A stretch of DNA of 64,000 nt, from contig NW_026515534.1 of assembly GCF_014898815.1 (NCBI RefSeq), forward strand, positions 186,001 to 250,000, in the 5' to 3' direction. Numbering within the stretch: the first letter of the stretch is position 1; each line of letters begins with the position of its first letter. Shown here piece after piece: positions 1 through 9,211 of the stretch. This DNA is from Panonychus citri (Eukaryota; Arthropoda; Arachnida; Trombidiformes; Tetranychidae). The notes under the pieces were generated by a model. That model had not been told where the DNA came from, searched no databases, and was given only the letters and a program-made list of their open reading frames with translations. The translations under genes and the position numbers were made by a program.

Positions 1-1125
1 GAAAATCGTTCCGTCCATTTTTGAGATACTTATGATTTCTAATAGAGACGTTGACAAAAGAAATTAAAAACCATTCAACGTAATCGGGTTGATAATCTAT
101 TGATCAATATATTTGTTTCATCAAAAGGGTCATCGATCGATTGATACTTCTATATTGAAACGGAAGGTCATTTAAATTGATAGATTCGTTTGCGAAATGA
201 TAACAAAACATTTCTGTGCAAAACCTTGATTTCTTTTCATATTCTATCAATCTTATTCTATCTGTCGTTATGATATCATTTTCTTGTTGTAAAGATTTCG
301 TTAATATTTCTTATTGTGAGGACGGACGGATAATAATTAATAATCTCTTATTAAAGTTTGGTTATCGTCAACAAGCGAAATCGAAAGTCGAGGAAACTGA
401 ATCAGTTTGACATTACTTCTGATAGATCGAGCAAAATATAATATCGCTGAATAGTTTTGAAGGTGATTATGATACGAACGGATTCTTCAATTATCTCAAG
501 TGATGATAATTCTTTGTTAATTCACCGTGGATAATTCGGTAAATGTTCATGAAAACACAACTGTCAGGCCAGTCACTGGTGACAGACACATTTCTCTGTA
601 CCTGTCAAAACGAAGAAATTCTGGAAAAAGTAAAATCAACTTCACCTGATCTGAAGAAATAAAGTAACATCAGCCTCACTATCAATATTCAGCATTGTGG
701 GAATATCACCAGCTCATTTCAGAAGATGAGCTTGAGTTGCTCCTCGGACTTTCCTTTTGACGATTTTCACAGAAATTTAATAGAGTTATTCATTCTTATC
801 CGGCCTTACAATTACATTTATTTTCGACATTTTCACGAACTACAAAATGAAATCATAACGACAGATGAATACGATTGATAGAATTCAAAGAAAGAAATCA
901 AGTTATTTGAGTTTTCAGTTTTATTAAATCGATAATTGTATCAATTTAATGGCTTTTCCTTTTCCTATATAGAAATCATTAGAGGTCGACGTGTTGATTT
1001 TGATGAATCAAATATATTGATCAATAGATTATCAACCCGATTACGTTGAATGGTTTTTTAATTTCTTTTGTCAACGTCTCTATATTAGAAATCATAAGTA
1101 TCTCAAAAATGGACGGAACGATTTT
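1..1125. repeat. Large palindrome of ionotropic-receptor-like gene fragments
   Basis: Bases 1-125 are the reverse complement of about 1000-1125. Bases 160-395 are a plus-strand copy of the receptor upstream/N-terminal sequence that recurs inverted at about 800-990 and directly at 5320-5560 and 25370-25600. The centre (about 396-798) is a minus-strand receptor fragment. The left arm is cut by the window edge, so its true length is unknown. No reading frame crosses it intact. Confidence 0.75.
396..798 (-). pseudogene. Ionotropic-receptor-like fragment, N-terminal half
   Basis: Read on the minus strand, this matches the first roughly 145 residues of the fullest family copy at 25557: the ligand-binding lobe with the Gly-Glu-Val-Asp-Leu and Val-Gly-Pro-Val stretches, then the first membrane segment ending near Arg-Ser-Asn. 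Several indels and a stop break the frame. It is followed on the same strand by the family upstream sequence (800-990). I judge it a dead fragment in the palindrome. It could only be part of a gene if the assembly here is wrong. Confidence 0.65.
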
Positions 1126-1479
1126 CTGTTTCATTCTAGCAAAGTTCGCTATTTTGAGAAAACAGGTTCATACTTTTACCATTCGAATATTGAGCGCAAT
1201 AAGAAACGACGGATTTACAGAGCTGCATATTCACATATTGAACATGGTTTTGATAAGTTGGCCGCAATTAATGCTAATAAACTTTACCATCGTCGCATCA
1301 ATGATAGTCGCTTTCCCGGATGTCGGTTCTACCAGGAATTAAACCCTAGAGCCGAAGGCTCTTACAGTCCACTCACGTATTTAAATTTTACTGATCTCAT
1401 TAGCCTTTACTTATTATTTTGTGTTTTTACAATCATCTCATTTCTGTTTGAAGTTTTTCTCATAAAATGTAAATCTTAA
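1034..1479 (+). pseudogene. Ionotropic-receptor-like fragment, C-terminal half with last membrane segment
   Basis: The open frame runs from the Tyr-Val-Glu-Trp stretch through a Cys-Arg-Phe-Tyr motif to a hydrophobic segment (about 1387-1465) and a stop at 1477-1479. The layout fits the second ligand-binding lobe and the fourth membrane helix of an ionotropic glutamate/IR-type receptor. It keeps the frame where the copy at 25557 has lost two bases (near 26490), so it shows what that copy's C-terminus should look like. There is no 5' half in front of it in the right orientation, so it is an orphan fragment. The open frame beginning at 1046 is a shadow of this frame. Confidence 0.6.
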
Positions 1480-2026
1480 GATTAACATCATTATGCATCG
1501 AAAAATAAAAATATTTGTTCAAACTGTTTACTAATAACATAATTATCTGTGGAAGTGCTTGAGAAATCGAGTGGCCTGAAAAGCGAATGGTTGACTTTGG
1601 ACTCATAACTTTTCGTCAAAAGTTAATCTTTTTGACCTATTATCTTATATACTTGAGCTCATCATTATCTGAAGTAAGGTTATTGAGATCCAACATGGCC
1701 AAAATTAACGAAAATTGTTCTTTAAATTTCCCATTATAAACTTCTCATAGAAAATTGTGACCGAGAGCGATTTTTACCCTTAAGTAAAAACCACAGTCGT
1801 ATTTGGGCTTCGAAAATTTTGAAAAAATTTACATTTGAGCGATATTTTAATGAAGTTTGAAACTTTATTTATTAATAGAATCTACCATTCTTGAGATGAT
1901 CACTCACTTCTGAGCAATTAGATTGTTAATTATCAGTATGGTAACTATTATATTCCGATGTTTATGTCATTTATAGAAAATGCATTAATCTTTGTTTAAC
2001 TAAATTGAGGTTCTGTCACCTCTCAA
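1480..2026. other. Non-coding stretch
   Basis: AT-rich sequence with stop codons in all frames. I see no gene, RNA or recognised repeat here. Confidence 0.5.
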
Positions 2027-2403
2027 CTCTATGATCGAAGGTCGATAAAGGCTGAATTAATCAGACCTTTGGAATTGTCGAGAATGGAAAAGATTTTCTG
2101 TTTGAAACGAATGACTTTTTCTCTAGATTCAATTAGAACTGGAGATAATTTAATCAAACTGTTTAACTAATTCTCTGGTTAATCCATATCAATCAACACT
2201 TTGTTCATTAAATATTGATCTAGTTAATGATCATCTAATTCAAAATTAACTTTTTCTATTGATTCAAATGAGTTTACAATAAACAAAATGTAAATTAATC
2301 GCAAACAAAGTTTGGGGCCCATTGATTTAATTGTGACTTATTATTACAGATGATTAAAGTAACAACTAACATTAACCAATTGGAATAACCTCAATCACAA
2401 TTT
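2027..2403. repeat. Direct repeat, left copy
   Basis: About 377 bases are nearly identical, in the same orientation, to 3287-3667, with a few short indels. The first part is a minus-strand ionotropic-receptor-like piece (complement of the Ser-Ala-Phe-Tyr-Arg-Pro-Ser stretch). The rest is non-coding. Confidence 0.8.
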
Positions 2404-2753
2404 TTAAATGAACAATACCATTTGTGAGCGATTCATTGAAGGTTATCACCTTTTTCAATCCTATGGAAAATGTAATGATGATGGTCAGGCTTTTTATTTG
2501 ATTGTCTTTCTTTTTGAGATCGCTTTTTGAGTTGATAATAATCGTTACTTCATTCTAGATCTGGTATAATTGTCTCCTGGTTATTTGTGGATATTTTTCG
2601 CTGAGATTGTAGTAACTTTTGTCCATGTGAAAGGTCATTATTGTCATCGCATTTATTACCAAGAAAGTTGAAGTTTTCTTGGTGTTGTTGGTCAATCTCT
2701 AGATCGACTAATTTCTCATATTTCCATTTGAAAAGAGACGATGTGTTGGTCAT
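2398..2753 (-). pseudogene. LysM-domain protein fragment (LYSMD3/4-like)
   Basis: The minus strand opens with an ATG at 2753 and a polar 65-residue stretch. After a stop it continues with a Lys/Arg-rich piece and the start of a LysM domain (His-Arg-Ile-Glu-Lys-Gly-Asp-Asn-Leu-Gln, then a stop codon, then Ile-Ala-His-Lys-Trp-Tyr-Cys). The same sequence occurs inverted at 4745-4890, where the LysM domain continues. In animals LYSMD3/4 are Golgi or membrane proteins with one LysM. This copy is truncated after the first half of the domain and is not functional. Confidence 0.55.
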
Positions 2754-2829
2754 CACGCGATTTTGAAATTGTGAACACTGGCATAATTGGTCAATAGATT
2801 AATAGATTAATCTATTAATATTAGATTTT

Positions 2830-3149
2830 AATTGAGAAAAGTAAACATTGAAACATTTAAAATTAGTAGAAATCTGATTTTATGAAAAGTGAACGTGAAT
2901 TAAGAAACATTAATCAGGATTTTGTTTTAGAAACAATTACTTCATTAGTTAATGATGCTAAAGCTAAATAATTTGAAAGGCTTGAAACAATTCAAATGGT
3001 ATCAACGAATTAATTATGATCAAGCTAAAAGAATAACCTTTTCTTATCTTTATTATTTATAAATCTCATCATCCTAATCATTTAACTATTGATTCAAATT
3101 CAATTTTTTTTTAAAATAAAACGTATTATACACGTACATGTTTACGTAA
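2830..3149. other. Non-coding stretch with a trace of the esterase-flanking repeat
   Basis: No coding potential. Bases about 3030-3130 resemble 15150-15260 in the right arm of the esterase-flanking repeat, so the stretch contains part of a dispersed repeat. A short palindrome, acatgtttacgtaaacatg, lies at about 3136-3154. Confidence 0.45.
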
Positions 3150-3423
3150 ACATGCCGTGTTTTGCAATGATGATGAGCTTGATGGTTACATGATAGCTAT
3201 TGAAGCTCTATGATCGATTTATAATCGATAGGATCTTTAATATAAGATGTTGACAAAATTTATCTTCGAGTATGGTCAACAGAAACTCTATGATCGAAGG
3301 TCGATAAAAGGCTGAATTAATCAGACCTTTGGAATTGTCGAGAATGGAAAAAGTTTTTTCACAGTTTGCGAAACGAATGACTTTTTCTCTAGATTCAATT
3401 AGAACTGGAGATAATTTAATCAA
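3150..3423 (-). pseudogene. Ionotropic-receptor-like fragment
   Basis: The minus-strand frame contains the family stretch Ser-Ala-Phe-Tyr-Arg-Pro-Ser-Ile-Ile-Glu, which in the copy at 25557 lies between the first membrane segment and the pore/third membrane region. It is preceded by residues resembling the family's Phe-Ala-Asn stretch, which normally lies further downstream, so the pieces are out of order. The outer part (3150-3280) is the inverted counterpart of 4600-4740. Confidence 0.55.
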
Positions 3424-3667
3424 ACTGTTTAACTAATTCTCTGGTTAATCCATATCAATCAACACTTTGTTCATTAAATATTGATCTAGTTAATGATCAT
3501 CTAATTCAAAATTAACTTTTTCTATTGATTCAAATGAGTTTACAATAAACAAAATGTAAATTAATCGCAAACAAAGTTTGGGGCCTATTGATTTAATTGT
3601 GACTTATTTTTACAGATGATTAAAGTAAACTAACATTAACCAATTGGAATAACCTTAATCACAATTT
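3287..3667. repeat. Direct repeat, right copy
   Basis: Second copy of the repeat at 2027-2403, same orientation, with a few single-base and short indels between them. About 880 bases of other sequence separate the two copies. Confidence 0.8.
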
Positions 3668-3809
3668 TGTATAAAAAGCATGAGCTTTGGGTTGATTATT
3701 ACCCAGTCAACCCAATTTTCTCGCGTCTCCAAAAGTTGAGTGTGCATTAGATTTCCTTCAAAAAGACCTGCGTGATTTCATGAAATTTTTTGCATTTCAA
3801 TTTATCGTC

Positions 3810-4175
3810 TCTCTGAGAATCCATCATGGAAAGTTCTTCTATTAGAAGCCGGTGGATCAGAAAGTGTTCTCAGCGATATTCCAGTGGCCGTTGCGACTCT
3901 TCAAATGACCCCCATTGATTGGGCTTTTCAAAGTGAACCACAAGAAGCTTCGTGCTATGGGTTAATCAACAGACGAAGTCGATGGCCTCGAGGCAGAGTT
4001 TTGGGAGGATCATCGGTACTAAACTACATGTTATACAGTAAACAATCAATGAATTACTCAAAGTGATATCGTTTCCATGGTTGATGCTATGAAGATATCG
4101 ATCGCCGTTGGCTTAGCTCCAGCTTTCCGTTCTTTAGGCTCTAATATATTCCAAACAGTTTTCGGCATCCAGGTG
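3810..4175 (+). pseudogene. GMC oxidoreductase pseudogene, internally deleted copy
   Basis: The readable frame includes Leu-Leu-Glu-Ala-Gly-Gly (end of the FAD-binding fold) and Trp-Pro-Arg-Gly-Arg-Val-Leu-Gly-Gly-Ser-Ser (GMC signature 1). GMC enzymes are FAD-dependent alcohol/sugar dehydrogenases such as glucose dehydrogenase. At about 4065 the N-terminal part joins directly to a C-terminal piece (Val-Asp-Ala-Met-Lys-Ile ... Phe-Arg-Ser-Leu-Gly) and a donor-like GTGAGT at about 4172. The copy at 17530 keeps about 400 extra bases at this point. The dinucleotide-binding Gly motif is missing here. It is clearly dead. Confidence 0.8.
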
Positions 4176-4560
4176 AGTTGTCAACTTGCTGACTTAGATT
4201 TTGAATGATTAATTCTTAATTGTATTACATAAATTGTAGATTTTGATTTATTGATCTCTGCTCTTCAAATTGAATCGTAATTGCAACTCGCTGAAACCGA
4301 TGGATCCTCGTTATCCACCATGATCCGATTAAATCGTAAATCGACAAAAACTTGAAACAAATTGTGTTTCTATTGGAAGTGAATTAAATTTAACCGAATG
4401 CCACGACTTATTGGTAATCTCGACGATTGCTGGTTCACCGGCGGCAATCCAAATTGTCACTGAAGCATTTTCATACGACCTCGCTGGTAGTTCGGGCATT
4501 TTAAACCGAGTTGAGTAAACTTAAAACTGAAAGAACAAAAAACACAGTTTTGGACTCGAC
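4176..4560. other. Remnant sequence shared with 18360-18715
   Basis: This follows the GMC pseudogene and is repeated after the second GMC pseudogene. A 50-60 residue open stretch (about 4345-4515, plus strand, ending in a stop) is readable in this copy but I do not recognise it. It may be a GMC intron plus a further captured fragment. Confidence 0.4.
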
Positions 4561-4561
4561 A

Positions 4562-4740
4562 CTTCCAAAGGTCTGATTAATTCAGCCTTTTATCGACCTT
4601 CGATCATAGAGTTTCTGTTGACCATCATCAAAGGTAAATTTTGTCAACATTTTATATTAAATATCCTATCGATTATAGAGCTTCAATAGCTATCATGTAA
4701 CCATCAAGCTCATCATCATTGCAACACGGCATGTTTACGT
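4562..4740 (+). pseudogene. Ionotropic-receptor-like fragment, middle part
   Basis: The plus strand encodes the family stretch Ser-Ala-Phe-Tyr-Arg-Pro-Ser ... Thr-Ile-Ile-Lys-Gly-Lys-Phe, then non-family sequence and stops. It is an inverted counterpart of 3150-3320 and a direct counterpart of 18725-18915. Confidence 0.6.
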
Positions 4741-4749
4741 AACGATTAT

Positions 4750-5170
4750 TATCAACTCAAAAAGCGATCTCAAAAAGAAAGACAATCAAACAAACAGCCT
4801 GACCATCATCATTACATTTTCCATAGGATTGAAAAAGGTGATAACCTTCAATGAATCGCTCACAAATGGTATTGTTCATTAAATGAGCTTAAACGGGTTA
4901 ACAATTTAGTTTCTGATCAAGATTTTCATGCACTTGCTGTCATTAAAATGCCCGTTAAAAAGTATGGAATCCTCAGTGAGGTGATGGTTCACCAAGTGAA
5001 CAGTTCAAATTTAACTTTGATTGATGAAACACCAGAAGAATTGACAAACAAACCGTTGATAATTAACGTTGGTTTACGACAGACTTTTCTTAATGATGAC
5101 AATTCTCAAGATATGAACAAATTTAGATGTTGATCTGGCTAAAATGAGAAAAGTGGCCGACAATATGAAA
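4750..5170 (+). pseudogene. LysM-domain protein fragment (LYSMD3/4-like), longest copy
   Basis: The plus-strand frame reads a basic stretch, then a LysM domain (Glu-Lys-Gly-Asp-Asn-Leu-Gln, stop, Ile-Ala-His-Lys-Trp-Tyr-Cys, Glu-Leu-Lys-Arg-Val-Asn-Asn-Leu, Ile-Lys-Met-Pro-Val-Lys). The order Gly-Asp-x-Leu, Cys, Asn-Asn-Leu, Ile-Lys-x-Pro-Val is that of LYSMD3/4 proteins. A stop lies inside the domain and a frame break lies near 5125. The transmembrane segment expected after the domain in this family is not present. Partial copies are at 2398 (inverted) and 18930. Confidence 0.65.
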
Positions 5171-5304
5171 TGACATTAAAAATGAAAGGTTTTTAACAAT
5201 CAAGCGAAATGTAAGCTCGAAAAAATTTTTGTCATTACTTAGTTGCTTACCTAATAGAATATTTTCAATCTATTGATCAATATATTTGTTTCATTTTCTA
5301 AAAA

Positions 5305-5309
5305 GGGTC
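5305..5309. other. Empty target site of the Gag-only LTR element
   Basis: Bases gggtc sit in a context that continues unbroken from the family sequence on the left to the receptor upstream sequence on the right. The same context at 19205-19241 and 25343-25400 is split by the LTR element, so this is the unoccupied paralogous site. Confidence 0.75.
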
Positions 5310-5527
5310 AACACGCGTCGACCTCTAATGATTTCTATATTGGAAACGGAAAAGTCATTTAAATTGATACAATTATCGATTTGAATAAAAAACTGAAAAA
5401 CTCAAAATAATTTGATTTTTTCGCTTTTCATATTCTATTCAATCTTTTCTATCTGTCGTTATGATTTCATTTTCTTAGTTTCGTAAAATTTTCGTTAATA
5501 TTTCTTATTGTGAGCTTTGGATAAGTA

Positions 5528-5812
5528 ATGAATAACTCTCTTATTAAAGTTCTGTTCAAAATTGGGAAAGGAAAGTCCGAGGAGCAACTCAAGCTCATCT
5601 TCAGAAATGAGCTAGGTAATATTCCTATAACAGTCGCTGAATATTTTGATAGTGAGGCCGATGTTATTTCATTCTTCAGATCAGGTGAAGTTGATTTACT
5701 TTTTCCGGCTGTATACTTTCATTTTCTGACAGGTACAGAGGTAAATGTGTCAGTCGGACCAGTGACTGGCTCTGACAGTTGTGTCTTCATGAACATTTAC
5801 CCAAATTTTATG
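5528..5812 (+). pseudogene. Ionotropic-receptor-like fragment, N-terminal 95 residues
   Basis: Starts at an ATG in the context that precedes the fullest copy (25557) and matches it to Phe-Met-Asn-Ile-Tyr-Pro-Asn: the ligand-binding lobe including Gly-Glu-Val-Asp-Leu-Leu-Phe. At about 5806 the sequence switches abruptly to a gustatory-receptor piece in the opposite orientation, so the remaining residues of the open frame (to 5851) are meaningless. It is truncated by rearrangement, not by gradual decay. Confidence 0.7.
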
Positions 5813-6035
5813 ATTTTCTGCTTATTGATTTCCATTCGATTCGGAAATTGATCTTCCAGGTTTATCATTCCAATTAGATCGTAAAACTTTTTCAACTTTT
5901 CCCATTTTAATCCGAAAACAAATAATAAACCATATGAGGATCTAGTGAGCTCCCTGAATATTAGTTCATAATAAGTGAGAGTTTTTTTCCCAGGGGAATT
6001 TGAAGACTTAATAATTCTTATGATAGAATCTGCGA
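5806..6035 (-). pseudogene. Gustatory-receptor fragment
   Basis: Minus-strand sequence is nearly identical to 45775-46005, the N-terminal quarter of the intact receptor gene at 46054-44975 (region with Tyr-Glu-Leu-Ile-Phe-Arg-Glu and Gly-Leu-Lys-Trp). It lacks the start codon and everything after the first two membrane segments. The fusion point to the ionotropic-receptor-like fragment lies within a shared short AT-rich word. Confidence 0.75.
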
Positions 6036-6292
6036 TTGAACTGAGTTTATCTTATTCAAGTTTGTAACGGAATCAAATCATTTCAACGTTAATTTTTTGA
6101 TTAATAATAAAAGATTAAATTGATTGACAGGTGTAAACTTTATCAACAAAAATTATCAACACTGTTAAAATTCAATCAACGATTAAAAAAGCAGTGTGAT
6201 ACAAAGTTAATTGTATTCTCTACCTTTTAATTGAAAATTTTATTTTCTGCAATCAAAACAGTTCTATTCACAACAAGTTGAGGTTCATTAAA

Positions 6293-7053
6293 ATGTGTTA
6301 TAAATCATTAAAAACGGAATCACTTTCAAGTAATCCAATTACCATGAATCGAATCATTTGCTTATATTCACGATCATCGAAAGCTCATTTCATTGGAATT
6401 GGTGTAATCCTCTTATTATCAATTGTGATTTGTGTGGGTGTTTCAGTGACTCGTCTTACTGGTTCATCTTCAACACTTTCACCATCATTTCAACGATTTA
6501 AAGGTAATAATTACAATTACTTATTCGAAATGGTCTTTGATTAATTCTAACTTATCATTCTGAAGAAAAATTGGCCAAAATCGATCATTCAGTTCAATGG
6601 GTAAACTATAATACTATCAATGTGTCACTGACCGATGTTTTCATTGGCGATCAAGATGAAAACAAAGATTTTATTTACGCGTGCAGAGTCGATTATAACA
6701 GCGAAATCAGTGAGGTTATACCTGGCACTTATTATCCAAAGAAACAGAGGTGCCTATTTTCATATGGAGGAAAAACTCTAGAAAAAGATGAATTTCAATT
6801 ATTAACAACTAAAGATCAAAGTGCTTTGATTTGGATTAAACGTTCAAATGATGAAGTTTATAATGGTGCAATTACTGGCGGTTTAAATGCTTTTGACGAA
6901 GAGCTATGGATTGCTCGAGTTAACGTTTTTGGTTACCGTTATGCGATTGGAAAAATTTACAATCGATATAAATTAGCACATGTACCAGACGGATATGAAG
7001 AATATGACAGTCAGCAATACGATGTTCTGTGTCTCGAAGATTTTGCTCTCTGA
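6293..7053 (+). CDS. DM9-domain protein with N-terminal membrane anchor (2 exons)
   Basis: Exons are 6293-6503 and 6566-7053; a GT-AG intron of 62 bases keeps the frame and gives 232 residues. ATG 6293 is the first ATG in frame. Residues about 25-47 form one hydrophobic segment without a clear cleavage site, so a signal anchor is likely. The rest holds DM9 (DUF3421) repeats: Gly-Thr-Tyr-Tyr-Pro-Lys-Lys-Gln ... Cys-Leu-Phe-Ser-Tyr-Gly-Gly, then Ala-Ile-Thr-Gly-Gly ... Glu-Leu-Trp-Ile-Ala-Arg-Val and Gly-Lys-Ile-Tyr. DM9 proteins bind mannose-type glycans in some invertebrates and act in recognition or immunity. That role here is family inference. The gene lies alone between a gustatory-receptor fragment and a UGT. 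Confidence 0.8.
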
Positions 7054-7840
7054 GAATCTGGTCCACTCAGCTATTTACTTATTTACAGTATTTTGTAGTT
7101 TTCTACGAATAAATTGAATTAGAATCATTTTCAAGGCTCATGAGCTAGAAATTAATTGATAGCTCAAAATGTATTTCAATACGACCTAAAGATTGGACTT
7201 GAAGCCCTATCGAACAAATTTGACGATTGTATTCAAATATATCTATTGTAGTCAGTTAAAATTATCAAGTGAATTAAATTGTTGTCATAGATCATCTTTT
7301 GCATGATAGACTGTTGGTAGCAATTAATTAATCGAAAGTCGGTCATTATCTTTATTTTTTGTAATATAATGATTAATAATAGATTTTCTCAGAATTCATT
7401 TATTATCTTAACGATTGAATGATGCAGTTAATTACTTCAACTTTCTCGTGATGAATAATGACAATTGTTATTAGGTAAATAATGACGTTTGCAATTAAAA
7501 TAACATTTCAACAACTAACATTATTGAACTTTATTTTATTAAATGGGAGGTAAACTAATTAATATCGAAAAATGTCAAACAAAATCACTTGATGATCAAG
7601 ATCGCTCATTGAAAGTGTTGATTATTTCATATTAGTTCAATCACTATTACTGAATCTCAGCAAATGCAGTGAAGGGAAAATCTCCGATGTAATCGGCGAT
7701 TCAAGGCCACAATCAAACTTGATAATAGAAAGGCAAACAAATGAATAACATAAATTACTCTTTTTCAATAAACATTGGAACTCTGAAATACTCATTTATA
7801 AATTGATATTAATTTAATATTTATGAATGATTTATTATGA
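7054..7840. other. Intergenic stretch with an orphan UGT first exon
   Basis: AT-rich, with no intact gene. Bases 7572-7635 (see separate entry) resemble the first exon of the UGT genes at 27092 and 40039. The rest shows nothing I can name. Confidence 0.5.
7572..7635 (+). pseudogene. Orphan UGT exon-1 relic
   Basis: An ATG is followed, after an early stop codon, by Asp-Gln-Asp-Arg-Ser-Leu-Lys-Val-Leu-Ile-Ile-Ser, matching exon 1 of the plus-strand UGTs (Asp-Gln-Asp-Arg-Pro-Leu-Lys-Val-Phe-Ile-Thr-Ser). No exon 2 follows on this strand; the next gene is a UGT on the other strand. It probably remains from a lost tandem copy. Confidence 0.6.
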
Positions 7841-9211
7841 TTAGAACCCTTTATTTTTAACAATCAAATCTTCAATCATCTTGACGGCTTTTGTACCAGA
7901 ATCTGAATTTTTCATATTTTCTGATATTTTTTTTACTCTTTCTTGCAATTGCTCATCATTTAAAACTTTGTCAATACAATTAAGAAAATAATCTTCATCA
8001 AAGTCCCAAGGATTAACTCGATATCCAATCTGTTTATCAACGACTCTCTGTGCATTGTCTGGTTGATCGCCAAGCCAAGGGATCACTATCATCGGTTTTC
8101 CATGATAAAGACTTTCCATAAATGTATTGTTTCCTCCATGGGTTATTACCAAATCGACTTTCTTGATAACGGCAATCTGGTTAACATATTCTTGTCCCCA
8201 CATATTTTCAGAAAGATTTAGTTTTTCACCTCGTCGACCCATTGAAACGATCACACGATGGCCACAACGAGCAAGAACGGAAAGACATTTATTCATAATT
8301 ATTAAATCATTAGAAGCAGTTGATCCAAGAGAAAAATAGATCAACTTTCCAGGTTTATCTTTTAGTTTTTCAGGTAATTCGAATTCTGAACCTTCATCAG
8401 GAGATCGAACATAACAATCAATTCGATGCCACCCACTTGCAACAGGCTCTAACTCGATGTAATCAAGATCAGCAGGATAATGATAAAAACCAATTGTTTT
8501 AAGTGGTAATACCCATCGAATTGTACTAAAGTCTTCAGGCCTTCCTGATTCTTTTAACAGAGCATTGAAATTTTCTGTTCTCTTCGAATTAGCATCAACA
8601 CAATAGTTTTGATATTCTACCCATAATTTAGGATCACTATTAACAGAAAGACCGGACATTCCCGGTGGACCTTTTTCGTATAAGACCAATGGTGCAGCCG
8701 AAAGCGAGGAAATGACAGGAATCGTCTGCTTGTAAATACAATCTATTAAATCTAATCCATCATGAACAATTGCATCGAATGAGTTGCCATCCAAAATCGG
8801 GATTAGTACTTGATTTAATTTTCTGAAAATCTCAACTCCGAAAGCTGCTGATTCCTTTTCCTCTTCAGTATAATTCTTAAATCTCTCCATTGGTTCTTGT
8901 CGAAACTTTTCCGCATTCGCGTCCATCCATTTCAGAACTTCTTCCTCGCACTCAGCACCAATAACTTCTTCGTCAAAAGAAATGAAATCAAACCCATGTT
9001 GATCGGCGAGTTTCTTATACTTCAATCGTTGAGCAAAGGTCACTTTATGTCCATGTTGAACTAATAATTCACCGAAACCACAAATCGCATTAATATGACC
9101 ATAACTGTTGTTGAAAATTGGAGACAAAAATTAGTACAATTTAAACAAGAAAATAATCGTTACTTACGCTTCAATAGCAGTAATCAGAATATGATATGAA
9201 GATTTAAACAT
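7841..9211 (-). CDS. UDP-glycosyltransferase, bacterial-type (2 exons)
   Basis: Exon 1 is 9211-9168 and exon 2 is 9104-7841; the 63-base intron has GTAAGT and CAG ends, giving 435 residues. The catalytic His is in Ala-Tyr-Gly-His-Ile-Asn (about residue 18), with an Asp partner candidate in Val-His-Asp-Gly-Leu-Asp. The sugar-donor signature is Val-Asp-Leu-Val-Ile-Thr-His-Gly-Gly-Asn-Asn-Thr ... Pro-Trp-Leu-Gly-Asp-Gln-Pro-Asp-Asn-Ala-Gln-Arg. There is no signal peptide and no C-terminal anchor, unlike animal ER UGTs but like the cytosolic UGTs of spider mites, known to descend from a bacterial gene. It conjugates lipophilic acceptors with sugar; the substrate is unknown. It is clearly diverged from the two plus-strand UGTs. 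Confidence 0.92.

Noticed and set aside
1046..1342. 98-codon open frame as a gene
   Set aside because: It is an out-of-frame reading of the receptor C-terminal fragment; the conserved frame is the neighbouring one ending at 1479.
7841..9211. UGT as bacterial contamination
   Set aside because: A spliceosomal intron with canonical ends interrupts it, and two paralogues with the same intron position lie in the same window.
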